Shown here: in pieces, positions 42,702 to 55,140 of the stretch
Numbering within the stretch: the first letter of the stretch is position 1
Layout of the letters: each line of letters begins with the position of its first letter
Assembly: GCF_037975245.1 (NCBI RefSeq)
Contig: NC_092576.1
Coordinates: forward strand, 36,112,611-36,176,610
Direction: 5' to 3'
DNA: 64,000 nucleotides
Source: Apostichopus japonicus
Taxonomy: Eukaryota; Echinodermata; Holothuroidea; Aspidochirotida; Stichopodidae
Made by a program: the position numbers and the translations under genes
Notes under the pieces: model-generated
The model's database searches: none
Told to the model about the DNA's origin: nothing
Seen by the model: the letters and a program-made list of their open reading frames with translations, nothing else

Positions 42702-43138
42702 GTAAGTAATCACATATCACTTACTGTTATGTTCGTTTTAACGTTAACTTAATGAACGATAAATTACCAACCTGCAGCAAATTATGGAACTGTCGTCTTG
42801 AATATAACTTTTTGCTAGATGAGTGATTTATACATACTGTAACGTGATTATATTGTTGCTGTTTAGTAAAATGGGATTGTACTCCACATGTTGTATTTTA
42901 CTATTGTGTAGTGTAATCACCAGAGTGAGACATTAAAACAAAAACTGATTCGTTTCCTCTGAGAACAGACGAGTACACTCAATAAACACTTATGCAGAGA
43001 AGCTCGGAACGCACCAATACTTAATGACGGATGTATCACTAACTTTACACTATAGTTACTTCATAAATGGTGGATAACATTAAAATTATTCAATCATATA
43101 ACGCATTCACCACCCACAAATCACGTTTTATTTTACAG

Positions 43139-43215
43139 ATTCATTGACTGTTTGTTACCTCTGTCTCTTTTCGTCGGTGCTCTTTCTCCTCTTACGAAGT
43201 TACGTTACATGCAAG
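43139..43215 (+). CDS. Locus 2, exon c (77 bp)
   Basis: Good acceptor (gttttattttacag) and donor (gtgagaac). One base completes serine, then FIDCLLPLSLFVGALSPL and TKLRYMQ follow, with one base left over. Length and phases equal exon c of locus 1 (4507-4583), and both carry CLLP at the same place. The hydrophobic LPLSLFVGALSPL is probably the buried side of an LRR unit rather than a membrane helix. Confidence 0.78.
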
Positions 43216-43435
43216 GTGAGAACATAGAAGCAGCTCAATGTGTTACTCATCAAAAGCAATTTGTGATCCTTTGTGGGATACTAAACGGGTGATATCATTA
43301 TATTGTAAAATTCAACGAAAAATATCAATATTTGATCATACATTTACCTTGTCATTGTGTATACCATTTTGTTTGTTAACGTGCTTGATCTATAAAAAAT
43401 TTTTTAAAAAATCGTTATATAATTCTTCTTTCCAG

Positions 43436-43530
43436 TTTCGTGGACACCGACTGAACATGGTTTCACTTTCCATTTAGATTCTTCCAGAGGTAAATGGGTG
43501 TCGAACTCAAAGGAAGCCACAACACTTGAA
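43436..43530 (+). CDS. Locus 2, exon d
   Basis: Acceptor (ttctttccag) and donor (gtaagtcg) enclose 95 bp: V (split codon), SWTPTEHGFTFHLDSSRG, KWVSNSKEATTLE. The W-P...L..GRW layout matches exon d of locus 1 but runs eight codons further before the donor. It ends in phase 0, so the six exons total 780 bp and 260 codons in one frame. Without splicing at 43530 the frame stops within eight codons (VSRLPLS then TGA), which would make a plausible natural C-terminus. Whether more exons follow (for example exon a at 60762) is open. Confidence 0.7.
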
Positions 43531-45430
43531 GTAAGTCGTTTACCACTCTCTTGAGTACAATCCTGTCCGTAGAGTTTAGTGACAATCCTTTAAATCCTGA
43601 TAAATCCATGATAGATAATCCAAATAACACCCACCGTGTCAGACGGTACAATAGCACCTTGTACTCGTCCTACTGAAAGTCGTACGGAATTCACCAGCCA
43701 ATGTATATGATTGTCATGGAAATAGCCAAACTAAAAACATACTTCGATTACAAATTTCACTTTTTGTAATTTGATCTAATCCGAATAAATATAAAATCAA
43801 ACATGCGATGCTGATACAATTTAATGTCATATTAAAAAACGAGTAGCAATCATTTTAATTGAACTAGAATATAATTTAATTTACTGTGAATGAAATGGTT
43901 TTCTAGTAAGCCTTTATTTCATGCATATAAAATAACAATGAGAACCACGACAATTCTATATCAACACTGTATTCAACTTCAAGTAAAGTGCATAGCATCT
44001 TAATTCAATACAATACTAAAATATGTAATTAAATAATTCCATGGTTAATACATTTGTGTTATTGCTAAAATTCATTTCAAATAAGTTTAGCTGCTCAAAT
44101 TAACTTAAAAAATGTAATTTATTAGAAAACATTTTTTGATAATAGTTTTATTCCACAGATATATTTTCAGTTTGTTGTGGAAAATTAGTTCAGGATGTTT
44201 GGCATTACAGTAAAGTATAATATTATATTGTAATAACGGAAAACAGGTTGACAAGCTCAATGTTGTCGGGTTGTTACATAACCATACAAGTAACAGTGCA
44301 TGTTAACGAGCAAAACAAATAAAACAAAACTTTAAATCTGAAATTTTCCCCATATAATGCAATAAATTGATTTGATCTATTGAAATGGGTTGTAATGCTT
44401 AAATTCTGAAAATCTGTAAAGTTTGAACATATTTTTATTACACGTACAACTTTTATACAGTAAATTTGCATGTAGCACAATTTCTTCATCAACATAATAC
44501 ATTTCCGAAAGTACAAATAGGCTATTTCTGCATTTTTTTACGTTATAATTATTTCAAAAGCTTAAAAATCACCTTATATAAAGTATTACTATCCTGAACC
44601 TTCGTACTTCATATTCAATACGGAATTTCAAACCTTCAAACAGTCCGTTTTGCTACATTTTTTAAACTTTCTTTAGAATGTTCAAGCTTTGCAAAAGGGT
44701 AATTTTATACATGTTGTAGGGTTTTGCGAGGTTAGTGTTTAGGCCCTAAAAATATGAAAAAAAAAATGAAATGAATAATCACACTAACTGAGTAGTAAAC
44801 AGTGAACCACCTGAGTTTGTTGGAATGTAAATTCAATGAATCAAAAGTAAAATTGTGTTGAGGTGTCATTATTTTCCAATTAATTTGATCAATTTGCGAA
44901 AAGGCCAATTAAAATCTACTTTACTGGAATTCTTTTCACATTAGAAACGCGTTACATGCAAAAAGTTAGATGAGACTGTTCTTGTGTGTATTTTACGCAG
45001 ATTTTTACTGTTATTCAGTTACTCGTTTTGTATTTAGTCGTTGCAAGTAATTGTCAGATTTGAAATCGTCTTCAAATACACATACAAAGATTAAGATGTG
45101 TTTTGTTTGAAATGCACAGAAACATGAAATGCCGCAACTGACCAGTAACCACATTGAATGCGTGTACCCATGCGTACGGTCTCATCAATCGCACTCTTGT
45201 TAATTCGGAATCCTTCCTACCCTACAACATTTAAACAATGCTATGTGAATAATTTAAACGGCGTTATTATGGATGAAAACCAAATTATCTACGAAATATG
45301 ATAGATATAAGAGCTCCCCTTCCCCTATTGATATTCTTGTACACGAAACGGTGACGGCAAAATTATTGGAAAGTTTACAAATAACAGCTTTGATACATAT
45401 TGTAAAGCCGCCACATTCTAGTGGTGGACA
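43531..45430. other. No gene seen
   Basis: AT-rich sequence after locus 2, either intron or intergenic. I searched for further a, b, c or d exons by motif (CLLP, KKL, GRW) and saw none. Open frames at 44274-44516 (minus) and 45254-45484 (minus) have no support. Confidence 0.45.
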
Positions 45431-45434
45431 CCTG

Positions 45435-46020
45435 TCTCGAAACCAACATGAGGGAAGGGGGGGGGGGGTGATGGTACAAAACAAGACTCAAAACCGGACA
45501 GCAGACATCAAAGGTGTAAGGTTTAATCAAATGTAATTCTCAACTACACTGATACACTGTACATATAGAACACATAGACGCGCTAAAGGCGGGCATCATC
45601 TACGACTGTAGCAGCCCAACAATCGCGCATCGCAGGGGTCGGGCACTGCACATGTCTCGGGCACTGCACAGGTCTCGGACAATGCACAGGCGTCGGGCAG
45701 TCCGCAGTTATCGGTCAACGCGCAGGTGTCGGATAATCCGCAGGTGTCGGGAAATCATTAGGCGCCTGTACATCGCTATGAAAAAATAAACAAATCTTTG
45801 GATTTAATTATCAAAAATTAATTAAAAATGCTGATGGTGCTTCTATTATGCTCCGCGCTCGCTATCGTACAGTTTGTCATAACGCACCCAATCGACCTAA
45901 AAACGGAGGAAAAGATTACTTAAATACCCCGGAAATCCCCCCCCCCCCCCCCCGCAAACATACGTCCGCACATAAACTGTAAAAAGTCTTTGACCAACCA
46001 GAGGATACCTGTACAGATCT
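45435..46020. mobile_element. Dispersed repeat with internal minisatellite, copy 1
   Basis: Its left flank (gatggtacaa, aaccggacagcaga, ggtgtaaggtttaat, actgtacatat, cgactgtagcagcccaaca), its core of about 16-bp units like gtcgggcactgcacag (about 45630-45770) and its right flank (gctatcgtacagttt, acgcaccaatcgacc type, ttgaccaaccagag) all recur in the same order at 59610-60200. Two copies over 14 kb apart, each around 570 bp, imply a mobile unit. I see no terminal inverted repeats and no open frame. A poly-C run at 45938-45953 is private to this copy. Confidence 0.8.
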
Positions 46021-46310
46021 ACAGTGAGCTGCGACTAATTGGTTCGACTAACACACCCACCGTCGTGCCTGCCTATGCCAAGCACGGGAACGCAGCTAAA
46101 TGGCAGAATTAGGTAATCAGTTCCCGTTCGGAATAAACATCTCTCAACAGATGTAATCCCTAAGGCATGGTTTCCCTAACTCATCCCCCCCACGAACCCC
46201 CCCCCCCCCGTGGACGTCAGAGTTGTCCACGAACCACCAACTTTTCGAGACACGATCTGAGTCATTATTATACTATAATACGTATAACAGTGCTTCGTAA
46301 AAGTTCAAAT

Positions 46311-46610
46311 ACACTGTAAACAATAGTTAGTCAATATGACTAAAAAAAAATTAGTCACAACGATGTCTCTATCGACCAGTTTCTTTTAGTCATTTGACAA
46401 TATAACATTAGTTTTGTGACTAATTAAATCGAGTTTCTGACTAATTAAAATTAGTCCTACTACGATGCCTCTATCGACCAAAGCTTAGTCCAGTGACCAA
46501 AAATATTAGTCATTGCAACTGTGACTACTTATTTAGGTCACAAGACTAGTTTAATATACTAATTAAGTACTAATTAGTTAAGAAATGAGATAGTGACACA
46601 CATTGTAAGT
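46311..46610 (+). mobile_element. CACTG-ended transposon terminus with TAGTCA motifs
   Basis: From cactgtaaacaatagttagt at 46312 the sequence is packed with attagtca and tgactaat in both orientations (at least nine up to 46580) and with a pair of cgatg.ctctatcgacca blocks at about 46361 and 46460. The same start occurs at 49172, and its reverse complement at about 56685-56702. CACTR ends plus arrays of subterminal repeats are typical of CACTA/EnSpm-type DNA transposons; the class is inferred. Confidence 0.65.
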
Positions 46611-47129
46611 TTCATGGAAATTTTTAACATTCAGTATTAATGTAAAATGTGACAAATAAGCATTCCATTTAAAAGTCAGCTCATAAAGAACAGTAACAAA
46701 CACTTAAGGTTTAAGAACATTTAAAAATAAAATATATATTTATGGGAAAATTGGGAAAACTCATTTTTACAAAATTGTCAAAATCTGATCCGATAAAACA
46801 TCTTGAGAATAGTTATGGGATACTTTGAAATGCTCCTAGGGCATTAAGTTGACAGTGTTTAACAGTTTTCAAACAATAAGATCCCCTGATGACCTTTACC
46901 TACAATTTCTTAAAGACCCTTCACCGGATAGCTGATAAGTTGGCCTTTCATGGCACTATCAATTTTCCGTATTATAACCATATACATTTTTTGCTATCCG
47001 AGCCGGAAGTTTTCGTCACTTGTAAACAAACTTCTTCACTCAGTGGTAAACAATTTTCCTACGCTGCTCCTGGGAGGCCTAAAGGGGTCTAAAATTGCCT
47101 CAATTGACCCAATTTTCTCACCACATGTA

Positions 47130-48935
47130 CTTCCATTCATGCTCTTCAACATGCAAGCCACAAAAAAAAAACTAGATCATGATTGATAACAGGTCAAAAA
47201 AAGATGTTCTCCTGCTGCTTTTTGGCACTTTTCCTGAAGGAGAACAATCGAGCGGATGGATATAGACTCTAATAGGAGTATGCCACATTAAGTGAGAGAT
47301 GATTTTTTTTGATGATACAAAATGATACTTTTTATAGTCGTCACAATATTAACCACAACAGAATTCTATGAAATTATCATTGTTGGTCCATAAAGATGTA
47401 TTTTCAGAGATTTCAGTATGCACGGTGCAGTGTGTAAAGACACATATGAGCGATACTGTGTAAGCAGTAACCAGGTCTACGTCTGCAACAACATTTCCTG
47501 TCACCAATTTTGATAAGCTTGACCAAGTTGGGTGCATTTATGAATCTTGCAGGTTTTATTGGTATCCCTGATCACAGTCCACTTGGTCTGGCTGGCCATA
47601 CCTGCAGAAACATCATCCAGAAATGGGTCAGAGGGGAGGGCTTTTTCGTCTCTGGCTCTGAAATGTGATGAAAGCTACTTTTTTTTAGCTCAGCTAATTC
47701 CTCCCAAAGTGACCTACAGGACATACCCCAATGTATTCCTGAACTGTTTGGAACATGTTAAACTGATATTGCCAGTCACTCCAGTGCAACTATTAAGTTA
47801 CTAAGAATAAGAGAAGAAAATTGAAGGTGTTCTTTGCCAAAACTGGATCATCAGGATTTGTAAACCACAGCCTAACTGTAACAGTATATACAGAAGTCTA
47901 AATGAAAGCTTACTGAAATATTATCTAGATAAATAGTCCACCTCAGTAGCATATCCAGTCCATTTAAAGGTTTGTGCATAGGTTGTTACAATGTATTAAA
48001 GACATGTATAGGAGACGAGAGGTGGATAGGGGGGGGTCATATTTCGTGTTAAACATTCATATATGTTGCTCGTCAAAGAACAACAACGTCAAATTACCTT
48101 ATTCTCCATTAGTGACAAGCACTGGTTCCTATAGTTACTACACTAGTAGATCTCCCATGGAAGTATTAGGATATCTCTTTCTATGTCAGAGTTGTTTGGA
48201 ATTTGTTGTTAACTCATCTAACCGATTGAGTCCATTGATACCACACCCATTCAAAGTATAAAGCTGTGAATGCTGAGGACTTAACACATCTACTTTCTCT
48301 GAAAATTGACAAACAACAGACAATTAATGATAGTGAGTAGGCTCAAAACCCCCTGATGTACATATGCACGAGCAGAAAATGCATAGATTATTGACTAAAT
48401 AAGACTCAAAACATTTTCTGTGCAAGGTATTAGCACTCAGCAGCCACTCCACTTAGGATACAACCCGACAACATTGTGCTACAACTGGTGTAGACTAGGT
48501 CTAGGATACTAACGTAGCGCCACTATGAACCTGAGGCCTAAGCCTAAGCTAACAACATTATGGGTATTTCATGCATTGAAAGTGAGTTTTTGTCCTTAGT
48601 TAAACACCAGTTACTTCCAACTTTAGCAACAAAAAACCTAAAATATGATTACCATGTACTTTAGGTGCTCACAGATGTCAAATTTCACTGAACTTAGTCG
48701 TTCACTCCACACACTGCAGGCATTTGGGTCTGACTCTGGAGGATTTTGAATTTCGTGCATTTGGCACCTACTTCCATGTAATTCCATTCATGCATGCCAC
48801 AAAAAAAAAAAAAAAAACTAGATCATGATTGATAGCAGGTCAACAAAGATGTACTCCTGGTGCTTTTTGGCACTTTTCCTGAAGGAGAACAATCGAGCGG
48901 ATGGATATAGACTCTAATAGGAGTATGCCACCTGA
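47130..48935. repeat. Pair of ~150-bp direct repeats 1.64 kb apart
   Basis: About 47130-47292 and 48775-48935 share ttccattcatgc, a poly-A run, ctagatcatgattgata, caggtcaa and then an almost perfect block (tttttggcacttttcctgaa, ggagaacaatcgagcgg, atggatatagactctaatag, gagtatgccac). They bracket 1.5 kb that contains no supported gene. The pair sits between the CACTG ends at 46312 and 49172. Confidence 0.85.
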
Positions 48936-49170
48936 ATGTACGATTATACTATCATAACTACTACAAGAACAGAAGGGAAGTTCCACGCCGAAGATCTTCA
49001 GTTCAGAGTGCACGAAATGCAGACTGCGTTGGTGGTCGACGAAGTGTCTAGAAACTTGACGTAGGCTAACCTACACCACAGGCGCTCGTAACATTATAGA
49101 ATATAGTATACTAGCTAATAATACACATATATATAAAATATGTCATATAAGTGTGTATTAATGCTACTAT

Positions 49171-49345
49171 ACACTGTAAATTTGTATTAGTCATATACAC
49201 ATGCAAAATGGTCAAATGACTAATTTTGCATTAGTCAGAATTTTTGACTAATTACATCAGTCATATGACTAATTAAAATGGCTAAAGACCAATGAAAGTT
49301 AGTCATTGTCCAAAATAGTGACGAAGCATAATTAGTCAATTGGGA
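49171..49345 (+). mobile_element. Second CACTG terminus with TAGTCA motifs
   Basis: Starts cactgtaaatttgtattagt at 49172, preceded by 'ata' as at 46309-46311. At least seven tagtca/tgacta motifs follow within 160 bp. It could be the left end of a ~7.5-kb element whose right end is at 56702, since similar motif-rich ends lie at 55760-56020 and 56570-56705. Confidence 0.6.
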
Positions 49346-52300
49346 ATCACGAAATTTTATTTCAAAGCTTTATTTGTTATTTTTGGTCTTCAAGGTTTTT
49401 TGTTATTTACTTACAACGACTTCCGCGCCACAATATGGATGAATATTAAAAACTTGTTTATAAAATCACCAATACTTAAAAACCCAAGGAATAATGGATA
49501 TGCTATTTAACAATTTTCGGTTAAGTGTAAACTCTAAGACGTCATAAGAAAAATTTCCACAAATTTTTGGGGAAATTGATAATTACTTATAGCAAAACTA
49601 AATTAGGTTAAGGCGATATTCCAGCACCGGTACTATAACGTCTTCGTCATTTGACTAATTTAGAATTCACAAATGACGTCAGATATACGTAGCCGCGCGT
49701 GCGAACTCTGCAGGCGCCAGGCCTCTAGCTCTTGATGATTCCGACGCCATATCTGATACTGCAGTAAGAAATTCTGGAGCCGAGAACATGTCTGCAATCG
49801 CAAGGTGGGTGTATCTTATTACTTCACTAAATTGTGATTTAACTGCAAGTTATTCTTTATTTAGTATTTTTAGAATAGATAGTTAAATTGATGACAAGTA
49901 AATTACCAGTTTTTAGTTCTACTTAGCAACAACGAACGTTCGTCGTTCTAGCCTAACGTTATGCCATATGCATGATATGTGCACCTCATACTCATAGGCC
50001 TAACGTGATTCAATAGTCTATGATGTGCACACAAATTTATCTTTGTTTATTTTTGTAAAGTTCATTCTCAGAACCATAAAATGTTAACCTGAGTAGGGCT
50101 TAGCTTATTTACTGTATAAATCGATGAAATTGTCAGACTGAAAGTAACGGTGAACAGCGTTATAACTACGGTGGTCGGCACTGGGCGGGCCCGACCAGCA
50201 CGGAGGATTTCCGCCCACCACTCCGGATGAAAAACACTGCTTCCGACCGGCACTAATTTCACATAAAAAACTGCTTAAAACGTAACTATTTGTGAATAAA
50301 AGTGTTACTTGCATTAATATTTCCGTCCTTTAATCGTGTTTTATTTGCAATTGAAACCAAATCACAATCTAACTTCTTGTACACGTGCACATTAGCGTGA
50401 ACCAGAGCCTAACATACAGGAAGGCTATTATCCTACTTGTGAAGAACAGGACCTAAACTCCCTAGCTAGGTGGAAAAATCGGTTTGCTGTAGGGCAATTT
50501 TCGCACTCAAGCGAATCTGTACTTTTTTAGCCAGCTAGATCGTAAACATCCCTTTTCATATCAAGTATCACTGGATTGAGGGTTTACAGCAATTGGTCAT
50601 GTTTTCTCGAAAGGGTGTATTACAATAACGTTTCTGGAAAAGTTTGTCCAGTACACGTGTCATGATCATACCGGGGCTGAGCTATACAGCAGCTTGAAGG
50701 TCCTCTGCTTCATACACTGCAATACGATGTGGTGAATTGAACTGAAACTGTTTCGCAAATAAGCTTGCATAATTTTTTTACAGAATAGTCACTTATATCT
50801 CTAACCCTATGGCAGCCTAACAACACACTAAGTCAATGGGGGAAATCAAGCCAAACCATATGTTTATTTGCTGAACCTGTGACGCAGTAGGCTGGCACTA
50901 AAATTATCCATGGTTTAGAGGGCTGTACTACTATTATCCAGATATTAACGTTACGGTCAATGGTCTTTGTAGTTAGCATATATGTGTGGCGTAGCTTAAT
51001 TGTTTTGTTTGACTTTTGGTATGTCAACATGGGTTTTCTGTAGTTCTAGGGGGCATATTTTTAATGCAAATGGCTAATTCACATTTGCAATTGTAGTTGC
51101 GTACCACTCGTTGAACAAGGCTAACAATGTACAAGGCGCAGGTAAAGGCTATACTTATGTCCTGTTTTTATCAGACTTTCGAGAAGCCCATTGTCACAAT
51201 CGTTGATAGTTGACTAAGACATTTTATTTATGAGGTTTGATAACGTGGAAGATTTGCAAGAATTATATATAGCATTGACTCTCGGACGTTTGGTAGTGGC
51301 GGATTTTAGTGTATAAGGCAATTGTATTAATGTTTTGAGGGAGATAACATTGGGCTATATTTCATTAAAAAATGCCAGATTTTTACAGTTTCGAGTGAAA
51401 TTCAATAAACCAATGCGAATTGTATCCATCGATATTTGGATTAGTCTCGTTCTGTTGGTGTATGTAAGAAACAAAAAGTGAGTTCATCAATCCCATTAAA
51501 GCATTTGAAAATCAAGGGCATTACGGTCAATGGCAGGTTGTTCCTACTTGGCAGAAACCGTACTGAGCCCTATATTTGTTATCCAAAATTTAAATTCTTT
51601 TAAAGTATTATACTTTTTTGGGTCAACTATGCTCTTTATACTTTTTTTGGCAATTGCACTTTTTTTATGCCAATTAAGATCTCTAGTGATGTCAAGAGTG
51701 AAGAATTCCTAAACACTTCCTGATCAATTTGAATTTGTTAGTGATTTTTCAGAATGCTGATGGGTGTGATCATGTTGAGTGCCAAATCATGCCACAGTAA
51801 TGACTGTTTCTGCCTTCATGATATTGTGGGGAAATGCCAATGATGTAATGGCTTCGAATAAGGAGAAATTACATGACTGAACAGCATTGGCAATTTGGCA
51901 CTCAGCCTGTGACACCCCAGAAATATTGAAATTTTAGCTGCTCCTGCACTAACACCCACTAGAAGTAACCTTTATATTCAACTTGATTTTTCCCTCACAA
52001 CCAATAATGTAAATATCAGTGAATGGTGTGCAAGTAGGTTTATTTGTCAAACCCTGAAATTGATATTTCTGTATATTTATTTTTAACAGGTATGCAAAGA
52101 AGAGGGCGTCCATGATTTGTTTATAGCTCCATGGTTGTAGGAAGGTCTTATGAAGTATGGCAAATCTGTACTTAAGGTGTGCCAGTCGATGAAGAGAAAG
52201 GATGAGGTCTTTTCCTGGGCAGTTGATGAGATGCAAGGGCAACGAGATGAGCAGAGTAAGAAGGATACATTCCATTATTTGGTTATTTAATATTAATATT

Positions 52301-53151
52301 CAGTGAGGAAGTGAGGAAGTCGGGAATGGTTTAAAGATTCAGGAACACGGAATTAGAGGAGGGACTTAACCTTAGATGTAATGTTGCACAGTAAACCAGT
52401 ATTTGAAAAAATATTGGTAATTACCAGTTCAAGCAAGGTACGATACCACAAAAATGAAAGGACCGAAGTACCATCAGTGGCAATACTTATGAAAAAGTGT
52501 AACTGGTGATAGCATGTATTACACATACCCTATATCACATAGTTCTGAAGACAAAGTAAAGTATTACTTATTTATCTTTTTTGGGAACCCAAGTATTTCT
52601 GTGAAAACACTGTATTATCGGGTGCCATTTTTGTCAGTACAACTAGTACTTGTTTTCAACAGTATATACCATGCAATTTCACTCAGATGGGTTCATCAGC
52701 ACGAAAGCAAGCATCAAATAGTGGATCCTAAATATTTGAAGCAGAAATTTTGCCTGTCATGTTTATGACACACATGTTTATGATTGCTTGTGTGGTGCTT
52801 CCCGGGCCAGTACTAAAAAGGAATCCTGATCAATGAAGGGAGACTATTTTGCTGTCATTTTGTACAGGTTATATCAGCAGAGCTCTGACAACGTTATAAT
52901 AGTTACATTGTTATGAATTGCAATAAAGTCCTGGTGAGAAGGAGCCATGTTATGAATTCGTATGAAGTCCACGAAGCGGCTATCCTGAGGTTTGTCCGAT
53001 TTAACAAGAACACAAGGTGCTGCAGAACAAAAAAGACGAAGCGTTATTCAGAAACATTAAAATTTCAATGTATAAGAGAAGTAACCGACTTTATGTGGGT
53101 ATCATTGTCATTGTACACATCTAATGATAATTCTTATTTATTTGGCAACAG
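49346..53151 (+). other. Interior of the putative CACTG element; weak exon candidates
   Basis: An ATG at 49788 in a locally GC-richer patch opens MSAIA and reaches a gtgggt donor at 49805; this could be a first exon. At about 52091-52260 one plus-strand frame reads EGLMKYGKSVLKVCQSMKRK then DEVFSWAVDEMQGQ with a single stop just before it, but the opposite strand is also open, so I cannot choose. I see no transposase motif. The remainder is AT-rich. Confidence 0.3.
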
Positions 53152-53238
53152 ATGCCACTGTTGTAGCTGCTGTGCTTGGTATTCCATTGCTGTTGAAGGA
53201 GAAAATAAAAAGCTTCCTGATATTTGCTAATGAAAGTG
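53152..53238 (+). pseudogene. Exon-like remnant of a SAMD3-like uncharacterised gene
   Basis: Acceptor (tttatttggcaacag) and donor (gtaagg) bound a frame ATVVAAVLGIPLLLKEKIKS then FLIFANES. In the large family of uncharacterised animal proteins resembling SAMD3, a segment of the kind 'lp.LfkEk...f...e' precedes the C-terminal domain that is seen here at 54520-55140. The order agrees. The family assignment is from memory, so it is tentative. Confidence 0.4.
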
Positions 53239-54512
53239 TAAGGACATATTTAACCCTTCAAGTCCCATGGGATCTTGTCATAATTGATTTGCAAGTGCAC
53301 TTTTCAAAAAATTAAAACTAGACTTTACCATTTCGCTACGTTACAGGACTGTTGGTATCATTCGAAAGAGCATTTCTTTTTTAGAAAATGACACTTTTTT
53401 TAAGGGGGGGGGGGGGAATATTGAAAATCCAACAAAGTTTGCTTGAAATTCTGATGTAACCTCAAAAGCCCAAAAAAGGGCCAAGTACCAAAAAATGGAA
53501 ACTTTGTAAAAAAATTCTCTAGGATCAAGGGAATGTAGTGTGGGGGAAACTTCTGCCAGCCATGTTAAGTCCGCCATTCAGTGGGGTGGGGTGCTGGGGA
53601 ACTGTATGAGGTTCTTGTTGTATTCGCCATTGTGTGCCCTTTTTCAACACAAAGTGCCCCTTTCGTGGGGATTTGTCCCCTGCCCTATTCTTATGTAGGC
53701 GTCCCTGTTTGTACATTCTTTTACCAAAAGAATATATGTGGATGCCTTTATGATCTGTAGATAGCCCCTAATGTTTTTATTAGTGATATATATGGTCATT
53801 TCATTTAATTTTAGCATGGTGGTGTTGGTATAAACATTTGCCATTTTAATTTGTTCAGATTAATTTTCATGAGTGGACAGGGATAGCAATGAATTTACTA
53901 CAAAACGCTTGTAAATCTCATGAGAAGTAATGTGATGGGTGTTAAACCATAATTAATAGCCAGTTTGAATTTCATCTTGAAAGCAAATGTGTTTTCATGG
54001 TATTTGGAAACAACAGTTGGCACTAACTGAAGGTGAAGAGTTGGTCTCTGAAAATGTAGGCCATATGACCATACCTTTGACGCATAAGGAACAGCTGTGC
54101 AAAAAATATGACCTGTAAAACTGTTCATAATAAAAAGCACATTAGTGTTATCAATTTCTTATCAATATGTGTGTGGAGTGTATGGTTTTGGCAGATTGTT
54201 TTGTGATTTTATTGTTACTTTTGAATTGTCCAGGGTTAGTGTTAGAACTAATTTTTAACAGAGAAAACAAATTTTCCAAATTTAAATGCAGCTTGATTGG
54301 TTGGGATTTATTTCACTTGTCGTGAAACTACATGCAGCTAGACTACAGCCATTTTGCTTAAAATCACACTTGAATGGGAATTTAAAAAAGTGGTGTAGAA
54401 AGCCAAATTATTTCAGGTTCAAGTAGGGTGACTAAAAGCCACATTGATACCAATAATCACCTGTACCATACCATACCATGTAAAATATTATGGTGTATTT
54501 TCTTGCTTATAG

Positions 54513-54735
54513 AATGAAGACCCCCAAGCCTCTACATCAGGGGAAATAGTGCCACTTATGGAGAATCAACCTGCTTTACAATATTTGTTGATGGGGAAGA
54601 AGTTGGATCTTGCAGTCTGTTGATTTCGGATTTGTCTTCATACATTGCATCATTTTACGTTTTCGACTTAGCTTACCCCACTGTTTGAAAGAAGACCATG
54701 GTATTCATTCAGAAAATCATCTTAAGCATTTACGA
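54513..54735 (+). pseudogene. C-terminal exon of SAMD3-like gene, copy 1 (one stop)
   Basis: One frame reads PPSLYIRGNSATYGESTCFT, then IFVDGEEVGSCSLLISDLSS, then YIASFYVFDLAYPTV, a TGA stop, and KKTMVFIQKIILSIYD. The 'fas.YVFnl.YP......l.FiQk...' ending is characteristic of a C-terminal domain found in many uncharacterised, high-copy animal proteins. The stop (TGA) is at the codon that is cysteine (TGT) in the second copy. An in-frame TGA also lies just after the likely acceptor at 54512. Confidence 0.55.
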
Positions 54736-54920
54736 CAATTTTAAGTTAGACCTTTCCATTTTAAGTGTGTTGGAGAGGGTTAATCAAAACCTCTAGGTGT
54801 AAAAACAAGAATAGACCTCTGACCGTTGTCGTTTGTCTGCTGTTAAAACGAAATTATCATACTTTTAATTAAACTAGTTGATACTTAAAATGTAGTTCAT
54901 AATAAGATTTAAATATTTAG

Positions 54921-55140
54921 CCCTCTACATCAAGAGAAATGGTCCCACTTGTGCAGAATAAACCCACCTTACAATATTTGATGGGGAAGAAGTTGGCTCT
55001 AGCAGTTGGTTGATTTCAGCTCTGTCAGCATACATAGCATCATACTATGTTTTCAACTTGGCTTATCCCACTGTTTGTAAGAAGACCATGGTCTTCATCC
55101 AGAAAATCATCCAGTATTTTCTGGTCAACTTCACACTTGT
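54921..55140 (+). pseudogene. C-terminal exon of SAMD3-like gene, copy 2 (one stop)
   Basis: A diverged direct duplicate of 54513-54735, about 400 bp downstream, also after an acceptor-like tttag. It reads ALYIKRNGPTCAE, a TAA stop, THLTIFDGEEVGSSSWLIS, then AYIASYYVFNLAYPTVCK and KTMVFIQKIIQYFLVNF. The stop lies where copy 1 has a serine codon (TCA), and it lacks three bases of copy 1 within the IFVDG codons. The two copies are therefore broken at different places, so each decayed separately after duplication. Confidence 0.55.

Noticed and set aside
51949-52275. 108-codon minus-strand frame
   Set aside because: The plus strand over part of it reads equally protein-like (about 52091-52260) and lies in line with the SAMD3-like remnant; neither can be supported.
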